Positions 56,790-64,000 of a DNA stretch of 64,000 bases are shown piece after piece. Position numbers and translations under genes: made by a program. The notes below the pieces were generated by a model. It was given only the letters and a program-made list of their open reading frames with translations. It made no database searches and was not told the origin of the DNA. This stretch comes from Gossypium raimondii (taxonomy: Eukaryota; Streptophyta; Magnoliopsida; Malvales; Malvaceae). The DNA is taken from NCBI RefSeq assembly GCF_025698545.1, contig NC_068567.1:4712001-4776000 (forward strand), given 5' to 3'. Every line of letters begins with the position of its first letter. Position 1 is the first letter of the stretch.

Positions 56790-58338
56790 ATGGCAGACAA
56801 ATCCGGTTCCTCGTATTCGGACATGTACCGGAGGTTCAAGCCTCATATACTTATGGTGCTTAGCCAGTTTGGTTACACTTTCCTATATATTTTCACTGAA
56901 GCTTGCTTTAATCATGGAATGAACCCTCATGTCCACATTACGTACCGACATGTTGTAGCCGGCATCGTCATGTTCCCCTTCGCCTATTTTCTCGAAAGGT
57001 AAGTTACTATTTTACGTTGTTCTAATAAAACGCGACGGGTCAGCCATACTCTGCACTAATCTTTTATAAAAGTGTTTGGAATATTCAGGTCTGTTTTTTT
57101 TTTTCTTTTGGTGCAGAAAAAAGAGGCCAAAGCTGACTTTTGCCCTTTTTCTAGAGATATTTGTTCTCTCCATCTTAGGGTACGTATTTTTCATTTTTCT
57201 TTTTAAGTAGAGATGTTCGACTAACATGAAAACAACCTAAACTTGTGCTTTGTTGGATTACGACAGGGTGAGTTTGACCCTCAACATGTATTTCGTGAGC
57301 TTAAGATACACTTCACCAACATTCCTTGCAGCACTGGTGAATACCATAGCTTCATTGACGTTCATAATCGCAGTTGTTTTCAGGTTAGATATCGATTTCG
57401 AATTCCATCCATAAATTAGCAAAACCTTCCATGAATATTCAACTTTTATTACAGATTGGAGGTCGTTAATCTTCGGAATCCACGAGGAATAGCCAAAGTA
57501 ATCGGAACTTTTGTCTCCTTGGTCGGTGTAACAATGATGACATTATACAAGGGTCCTGCAGTAAAAATCCTAGGGCCTCCTCTTGTTCAAATTCAAGGCA
57601 AATCCCCCATTCATGAGAATTGGTTGAAGGGTTCAATTCTCATTGTTGCAAGCTGCTTAACTTGGTCTATATTATACATCATGCAGGTAAAAATAAAAAT
57701 AAAACTTAAAACCCCAGATTAAAACATACATATACTAAATCACTATGCTTATGATGTTCTAAAATAAATTGTAGGCATTTACACTGAAACGATATCCAGC
57801 ACCACTGTCATTAACGACATGGATGAGCTTTGTTGGAGCAGCACAATCAGCTGTTTTCACTGTCATTGTGAACCATAAACCAGCTTCTTGGAAAATGGGG
57901 TTCAATATTGACTTCTGGGCTACTTTATATGCTGTAAGAATCCAAAAAAGGGTCATGTTTTTCTTTTTTTAATGTAAAGTTCTAACATTGAATCATGCAT
58001 GACAGGGAGTGGTGTGTTCTGGTCTGATTATATTTATTCAACTGTGGTGCACCGAAGTGAAAGGGCCTGTTTTTGTGACCATGTTCAATCCACTTTCAAC
58101 GTTATTGGTGGCACTTCTTGGGTATTTCGTCCTTGGTGAAAGGCTTTATATGGGCAGCATATTAGGGGGAGCTATTGTGATAATTGGACTGTATTTGGTG
58201 CTGTGGGGCAAAGATCGTGACCAGGAAGCTCAAATTGGCACGGCAGAGCTGCCTTACTTGGCTTATGACCACAAAAACGATACTAAAGCACATAAAATCC
58301 TTTCAGTTGAAAGGGAAGCACCGCCATCCGAACCTTGA
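56790..58338 (+). CDS. WAT1-related (EamA, nodulin MtN21-like) transporter
   Basis: Six exons by eye: 56790-56998, 57117-57179, 57267-57383, 57455-57686, 57775-57933, 58006-58338; all introns GT-AG and all joins in frame, giving 370 residues. It starts MADKSGSSYSDMYRRFKPHI. The protein has about ten hydrophobic segments in two EamA repeats (about residues 17-155 and 192-340) with family marks such as YTFLYIFTEACFNHGMNPHV, HVVAGIVMFPFA and GPVFVTMFNPLSTLLVALLG, and a hydrophilic tail. The family (WAT1/UMAMIT in Arabidopsis) moves amino acids or auxin across plasma or vacuolar membranes; the substrate of this member is unknown. The many-exon layout is normal for the family. The start is chosen because it gives the usual MtN21 N-terminus; an in-frame ATG 30 codons upstream is not conserved. 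Confidence 0.93.
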
Positions 58339-59559
58339 AGACCAGCATATTTTGATAACCAAAAAAATATCCCAGAAATTATATAAAAAAATGGGAGAAG
58401 ATGAGAGCAAAAAAGGGGATAGAAAAAGCTTAGAGGAAACAAGTACATTTATGGATCTTAGATAGTTTTAAATGCATATCTGTAAATTAATGTTCTAAAT
58501 TGGAGCCTGCCTGCTTCATCTATGTTTCTTTTCTGGTTGAAATATGAAAATCTACCATTGTTTTAATAGCCAGTGTACAAAACTAACACAAACTGTTGAC
58601 TAACATTTTTGGACAATTAGCATGAATTTGGATACCCCCAGCACTGAAAATTCTCTTCAGATAAGAAAGTTCCAGGCTCAAAGTTCAATATTATGAAGCA
58701 AAAGTTATCATTAATGTTCAGATTCCCGGCAATAGCCATTAGAGACACAGATTTCAATGGAATCATTTACTATCACCCAACTATCCATTAACCAATGGTT
58801 GAATTTTCAGAATTCAAAATATGATCAAATAAGAGTTAAATTTTTCGAAAATATTTAAATAAGGACTTTTCAAGTATTATATATTAAATTTTAAATTATT
58901 TTCTTTTGAAACAATATCCGATTCAGCTGTTATATATTTTTATTCTAAATATATTAACATTTACCTAATTTTTACTACAAAATGGACTAAAATGTATAAA
59001 AAGAAAACTTTTATTCAAGTACTTTTGCAAGAAATTAGGCCTTAATTTAGGCATTTAACCAAGAAAAAAATCCATAACTTTTTGTTGAAAACAATTTGAT
59101 ATGGGACCATTTATTGGGCCTACATGGGTCTAGTCCATTAGGCTTGTTCTGTTAATTACAATTGTACCTCGCAACTCGAAAGGGTCAGACTACTCATCCA
59201 GAACAGTCGGCTTAATGTGCTTGGATCGAGCTTTAAATTTAGGTTGTTTTAGCTTATGCAAGTTTCTAATTTAATAATAAAATATATTTTATTTATAATT
59301 TTTATATTTTAATATTAATCAAAATAGTGAAAATGGGCTTTACAAGTCAATCTAGGTTTGACTTAAAAAGAAATTCATAATTTTCAATTAATAAAATAAT
59401 TAATTAAATAAATAACACTAAAAGTAATCGAACATATAAAATACAAAAAAATATTATATCATCTGTCACATTTCAATCAGACATTGATTATTTTTGTTAT
59501 CCAATAAAAAATAACGTTGGTAGTATATTGGAGTAATTTGTAAAACATCTGACAAGTAC
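58339..59559. other. 3' flank of the WAT1-related gene
   Basis: The first 200-250 bases are probably 3' untranslated region. The rest is AT-rich with a scrap of the GGTCAGACT...TTGGATCGAG type (59180-59260) that may belong to the 2566-type repeat. No gene. Confidence 0.4.
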
Positions 59560-59790
59560 CAAATAGAACATAAAAAAAAAAAGATTAGGTACCAAATTAG
59601 GAAAAAGAGTGAAGTTCATGTACCAAATTGGACTCCCAAAAAGTTTTAAGTACCAACTTAAGAAAAAGTGTCAAGTTTAGGTACCACATTAGGAAAACAT
59701 GTCAAGTTTGGGTACCAAATTAGACCGAAAAAAATTTAGGTATCAAATTAGGAAAAAGTGTTAATTTAGATACCAAATGTTATATTAAAC
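59560..59790 (+). repeat. Degenerate tandem array, GTACCAAATTAGG-based
   Basis: About seven units of 30-40 bp, each with a form of TTAGGTACCAAATTAGGAAAA followed by GTGTCAAGTTT. Units differ in length and sequence, so the array is old or has grown by slippage of short pieces. It does not code. Confidence 0.8.
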
Positions 59791-59911
59791 TAAAATTTTA
59801 TAGATTGTAAAAAGCCAAAAGTTAAAATTTCCATTTTAGGGTACTACCACTATTATTATTTTTAAGAAACTAAACCAATCTAGGAATAAAAGACTTATTT
59901 CTATATTGTAA

Positions 59912-59917
<6 letters not shown>

Positions 59918-59949
<32 letters not shown>
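59918..59949. repeat. (TA)n microsatellite
   Basis: An ATATAT run of about 32 bases. A shorter run lies at 62476-62492. Confidence 0.85.
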
Positions 59950-59952
<3 letters not shown>

Positions 59953-61195
59953 TAAATAAGATTTAGTTATGTTTCAATCCCTTGGAGAGGAAGATGGGCT
60001 AAAGAGGTTTTGTGCTGAAGACAGTCAAGGGCTTGCAAAATAAAAGGTGTCTTGGTACTCTAGGCTGCATGAGAGTACGTGAAAACTTGAGGCTTAACTG
60101 TTCTTTCCTCATGATTGGTGGAGGTTAATGTCCTTTCTAGTCGAGCTGCTCATGCCCCTTGATCATTGGCAGGTATTCTTTGATAGAGATTTATTAAATT
60201 ACCCATCATGTGACAACCAGTTATTATGACATTTTCTCCTTTTAGGTTGAGTGGTGAATATTCTTTGAGGACTGATCCCTCCAACATAACAAGTTTTGTT
60301 CATATAATTGATCAAATTCTAAGAGGTAGATTTTAGAGACCCAAAATTTGAGTGTAGGCAAAGAGGGAATAGGACCATTACCAAATACCCAACCAAGGCC
60401 AAACCCTATATTCTTTCTTCAACAACCACAACATTATTGACACTAGAAGTTGATAAACTTTTTCTTTTATTCTCTCAATTGGAAAACACCCCACCAAAAT
60501 CAATTGAATGGGACCTCTCTCCTTCCTTCTACCTCTTCCTCTTCTTTTTTAGTCTTTTGTCTCTTATCTCAAAGCAAATATGAGACAAATAATGGATCCA
60601 ATCAAGCAAAAAAGATTAAAAAATTAACAAAAGAAGGAGGCAAATGTTCATCACTGTCTAATAATATTGATTAAAGTGATGATAAAAGGAACATAAAACT
60701 ATAATTAATGAAGTGTGTTTTAGATAATAATTACATAATCTTTAATCAACTACTTGTTTAAGCAATAAGTAATGATGTCCATAATCATGGCTTTGAGTCA
60801 TTTGAGAACATAATGGACCAAGTCATTATAATTTATAAACCCCAGAAACAAATCCAAATAAAGTCATCATTTTCTTTTTCTATTTTTGAATCCCATTCTT
60901 TAATTTGTTTTTTAAATCATTAAACATTGCCATTAAATTACTAATCTCAAAATTACTCATTCAGCAATTTATATGTAATGAATAAGCATAAGTCAAACAA
61001 TAAGATAAGTAGGGAATAATTTCTAATAAATTAAAATAAATAAACTAATTTTTCAATTCTCATAAAATAAAATAAAATTCACAATTAATTTTTTTTCCAA
61101 TTTCAATTCTATGTCACAAATTTACTCATCTAGTAATACATGAAAAAAAAATCTCAAAATTGTTAAAAAAAAAAAACAAACTAAAGCTGTAGTTT
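59950..61195. other. Intergenic, including 3' flank of the ATL gene
   Basis: Nothing recognised apart from A/T tracts. A 74-codon frame at 60450-60674 has low-complexity serine and lysine runs and no family features. The last 100-300 bases before 61196 are the likely 3' untranslated region of the minus-strand gene. Confidence 0.4.
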
Positions 61196-62149
61196 TTATG
61201 TCTCCAAATAAACAGGTAAAATTGCATTTTTAGACCCTCTACCATGACTAAAAGAGAAGAAAGACCTTCTCATCACTCTGCTACTGCAACCTTCAATGGG
61301 GCTAATACCCTCATTCACTTCCCTTTTCTGTCTTATAGCTTCTTGAACAGCTAGATATAGCTGCCGATCTGCTGATGAATCCATTGAAATCGACCTCCTT
61401 ATTGGTTGAATCCCAAACTCTGCACCTTTGTTTCTACTATCAATCCATTCATCCCCCATGCTTGTCCCTTTATGCAACTTCCTTCCTCGTTTCTCCACAT
61501 CCTTGAGCTCCATAGGTGAACCACTAATTGACTCATCGCTTGAACTATGGTTATTATTATCACCTAATTCAATCACCACATAACCTTCATCACCACCATT
61601 AATGATTGGATCTTGTGGAGCTAAGCTTGGTGCATTGATGGTACTACTCGAAATTCTCGTTCTGCAAAGTGGGCAATTCGCATTGTTTTGAAGCCAAACG
61701 TCAATGCAATCTATATGGAAAACATGGCTGCAATTTGGTATCATCCTTAGCTTCTCATCTTCTTGAAACTCATTCAAACAAACAGCACATTCACAAAGGG
61801 TCTTTTCATCGATGTTCCCATTGTTTTTCTTGAATTGGAATAATGGGATTGATCTTATCAACGATTCATCTAACCCTCTATGTTCCATTGCTGGAGAGTA
61901 AGGCGTTATTGGGTCTTCGGGTCGTCTTCTAGATAATGAAAATCGTCTTAGAAGGTCAATCCTGTGCCAATTGAGACAGCATTTGATGACGAAGATGTAG
62001 TAGCTTACTAACAAGAAACCAGTGGCTAAAATCCCTATTACAGCTATAGCTATAATGGGGAAACTTGGTTCTGATGAATGTAAATGAGGAGGAGGACCAG
62101 ATGTGATATTTGGTGAAAGTGCTTGTGAGCTTTTCCTTACAAGATCCAT
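61196..62149 (-). CDS. ATL-type RING-H2 E3 ubiquitin ligase
   Basis: An intronless 317-residue frame, as usual for ATL genes. It has one transmembrane segment at about residues 29-55 (FPIIAIAVIGILATGFLLVS), a basic stretch, the GLD motif (RGLDESLIRSIP, 91-102) and a RING-H2 finger with ligands C121, C124, C140, H142, H145, C148, C159 and C162, including the conserved W152 and P160. ATL proteins sit in membranes and pass ubiquitin from an E2 to targets in defence, sugar and hormone responses. The N-terminus MDLVRKSSQALSP and the FPI.AIA.IGILAT segment resemble Arabidopsis ATL1/ATL16. Target unknown. The C-terminal 150 residues are unstructured-looking, with one conserved stretch (RRSISMDSSADRQLYLAVQE) that the ATL1/16 group shares, from memory. 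Confidence 0.95.
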   Translation of the reverse strand: MDLVRKSSQALSPNITSGPPPHLHSSEPSFPIIAIAVIGILATGFLLVSYYIFVIKCCLNWHRIDLLRRFSLSRRRPEDPITPYSPAMEHRGLDESLIRSIPLFQFKKNNGNIDEKTLCECAVCLNEFQEDEKLRMIPNCSHVFHIDCIDVWLQNNANCPLCRTRISSSTINAPSLAPQDPIINGGDEGYVVIELGDNNNHSSSDESISGSPMELKDVEKRGRKLHKGTSMGDEWIDSRNKGAEFGIQPIRRSISMDSSADRQLYLAVQEAIRQKREVNEGISPIEGCSSRVMRRSFFSFSHGRGSKNAILPVYLET

Positions 62150-62257
62150 GAAAGATTAAAAACCCGGTACTGTTTTGCAGAAACTAGAAATGGGTATTTG
62201 ATGAAATGGAGAAAGAATCAAAGAAAAATGGAGGAAAAAAACCACAGGTAGGGGGAC

Positions 62258-62266
62258 TATATATGA
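62258..62266 (-). promoter_or_regulatory. TATA box of the ATL gene
   Basis: On the minus strand TTCATATATAGTCCCCC lies about 110 bp upstream of the ATG at 62149, a normal plant core promoter distance. Confidence 0.55.
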
Positions 62267-62289
62267 AGGAGATGTCAAAATTAGGGGGA

Positions 62290-64000
62290 TTCAAAGGAAA
62301 AAGGCTATGAATATGATATCAATTTATAAAGTGAAAAAAAAAAAAAGGGGGAAATCTTTATTTGTAGTTGTACATAATTTGGTGGGTTTTTTTCTTTCAG
62401 ATTTTCCACCAGCAATTTGGCTGCTAATATTAAAAAAAATATTTGCAGACTTCAGTATCCCCATTATTGTGCCTTTATATATATATATATATAAACACGA
62501 TTTTATTAATTAAATAAAGGTATAAAAAATTGGGTAGGGGGGATTGAATGGGTTGGCTCAGCATAATGAATGATGGGGGTGGCTTCAAATAAACGTAGGA
62601 ATGAAGAAGTGTGGGGACACCAAGCCTTTGACGATTTGAAGTTTAAACTTAAAAAATGTGGTAAATAGTGTTAATTAATAGTACAGTTTTAAATACTATA
62701 TTTATTCTTTTTTACACAATGCGTAAAATTATTTATAATTCTTTTTCAACTCATAAATTGAAAATAATGTGCTTCAACACATTCGAAATTCTCCTGCATT
62801 GATAATAATGTTAATGTCAATCGAACTAAAACTCAATCGACGAAAAAACACCTTTTAAAAATGCTGAAAAAGACGACACACTAAGCCTTAACATATGCAT
62901 ATTATTTCAAATTACCTTAGTTGGTTGGGAAAATTGATTTAACAATCTTTCTTTAAATTTAAACAAATCATGCTTTAAATTGATTTAAACATTCTCTTCT
63001 CCTACCAGATTGTAAATTGCAAAAAAAAACATGGAAAAGCTAGAAAAATCTAAAAAATAAATTTATCACGTAACTTACAATTTTATAATTTTAATTTACC
63101 ATATATTTTTGGAACCCACATATATATATATTGTTTAGATAAATATACCTTTCAATATGAAACTACCTACAAGCAATTATATAAATTCTAAACCTAATCT
63201 AAAGTACAAACAATTAATTGGAATGAATGTAATTAAGGTTGGCTCATTTCAATTGCTTGCCTTCCTTTTCTTTTCCCAATCATCATCAATCATAAAGCAA
63301 AATAAAAGGTCTCAAAGTCACATGCAACCATCATTTTTCTTTTTAATTTTGTTTACTAATTTATTGATTACCTTTCACATCTGCTTTTCTCTTTTTCTTG
63401 TTAAATCCATTTACACTTCATCCAATTTATTTAATCTATTTTTATTTCAAAGTTTACGGATTCCAAGTTTAAGTCTAATTATCAATGAAGAAGGGTACTT
63501 AATTTGTTAACCCTTAGATCCTTTTTAGTGAACTATAATAATAAGGTAAAGCCTGAATAATAAACATAATTAGTATAACTGGAATCCAGGTTACACCTAA
63601 GATAATGAACATTTGATGGGGTTGGTTTAACGTTAATTCTTTCATTACAAACCACAGAAAGGGGTTTAGAATCCAATTTTTTAAAAGAAACCACATTTAT
63701 GGCTAATTTGATGAAATATGAGACATAATATTTTGAAGTGGATCCTTGATCTTCATCACTCCCAAAAAGCTATATCTTTTAACTAATAAAGTCAAATTTG
63801 TATAACAACGCTCCAAACCCAAGGCAGAAGAAAGGTCCACAAATTTTATTTATTATTTTGAAAAAACCGACACTCTCCATATTTGTCATGTTGACAAAGC
63901 TTATACAAAGACAACCCCTTTTCTTAGGTGAGAAAAACAGTCTCTGTATATTTTGAAAATGGGCATTTCCATTTGTTTTAGTCAAAGGTGGTGTGCTCTT
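62290..64000. other. Region upstream of the ATL gene to window end
   Basis: AT-rich with a TA run at 62476-62492 and a SINE-like copy at 62735-62850 on the minus strand. The frames at 63157-63510 (+) and 63779-63985 (-) are hydrophobic low-complexity translations of T-rich DNA without recognisable domains; I do not call them genes. Confidence 0.4.
62735..62850 (-). repeat. SINE-like repeat, third copy (inverted)
   Basis: On the minus strand it reads TTAGTTCGATTGACATTAAC, later TGCAGGAGAATTTCGAATGTG and TGAAGCACATTATTTTCAAT, following the same order as 7104-7256. Confidence 0.5.

Noticed and set aside
56567-56863. 98-codon frame overlapping the WAT1-related start
   Set aside because: It is out of register with the conserved protein and does not continue into any family sequence.
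60450-60674. 74-codon plus-strand frame
   Set aside because: Serine- and lysine-rich low complexity, no promoter or homologue known to me.
63157-63510. 117-codon plus-strand frame
   Set aside because: T-rich DNA gives F/L/S-rich translation; no domain, and no splice or promoter context that supports a gene.

Overview
The window is AT-rich plant nuclear DNA, most likely from a cotton-like species (Malvaceae, Gossypium). That assignment is inference from recall of dispersed repeat types, not a search. The evidence for a dicot nuclear genome is direct: GT-AG introns, TATA boxes about 100 bp upstream of start codons, plant-only families (DC1, ATL, CASP-like, WAT1-related, plant mobile domain) and dense nested transposable elements.

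Layout. 1-4.2 kb: a Ty3/gypsy-type LTR piece, two degraded inverted-repeat elements and possibly a decayed small gene. 4.2-6.0 kb (-): an intact intronless DUF3475/DUF668 (PSK SIMULATOR-like) gene. 6-13 kb: mostly AT-rich, with SINE-like and fold-back repeats and an LTR fragment. 13.0-13.4 kb (-): a small intronless gene with a SIAMESE-related-like C-terminus and a good TATA box. 15-17.7 kb: a graveyard of two LINE RNase H remnants, another LTR and a plant mobile domain remnant. 19.1-22.75 kb: a complete-ended CACTA transposon with 3-bp target duplication; it holds no transposase but carries what looks like N-terminal exons of the FHA-domain gene DAWDLE. 23.4-25.7 kb: a large DC1 gene. 27.8-35.7 kb: a duplicated peroxisomal enoyl-CoA isomerase locus (two full-length copies ending in PKL and one truncated copy), with a 2.4-kb solo LTR in the flank of the first. 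35.7-38.7 kb: a second plant mobile domain remnant with its own promoter-like leader. 39.4-47.5 kb: a tandem array of ACC-oxidase-homologue 2-oxoglutarate oxygenases, with one dead copy lacking an intron, one intact copy with a GC-AG intron, and three copies of the same promoter block. A 3.2-kb inverted-repeat element carrying a LINE ORF1 remnant and a hairpin has landed in the array. 49.4-51.4 kb: a CASP-like membrane protein gene. 56.8-58.3 kb: a six-exon WAT1-related transporter gene. 61.2-62.1 kb (-): an ATL-type RING-H2 ubiquitin ligase.

The genes do not form a pathway. What unites the window is how it was built: local tandem duplication (isomerases, oxygenases) followed by TE insertion, and TE capture of host gene pieces. 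The most notable items are the CACTA element with the DAWDLE-like fragment and the oxygenase array with partial intron loss. I found no clearly new biochemical system. Exon boundaries were assigned by eye from reading frame, splice dinucleotides and family conservation.
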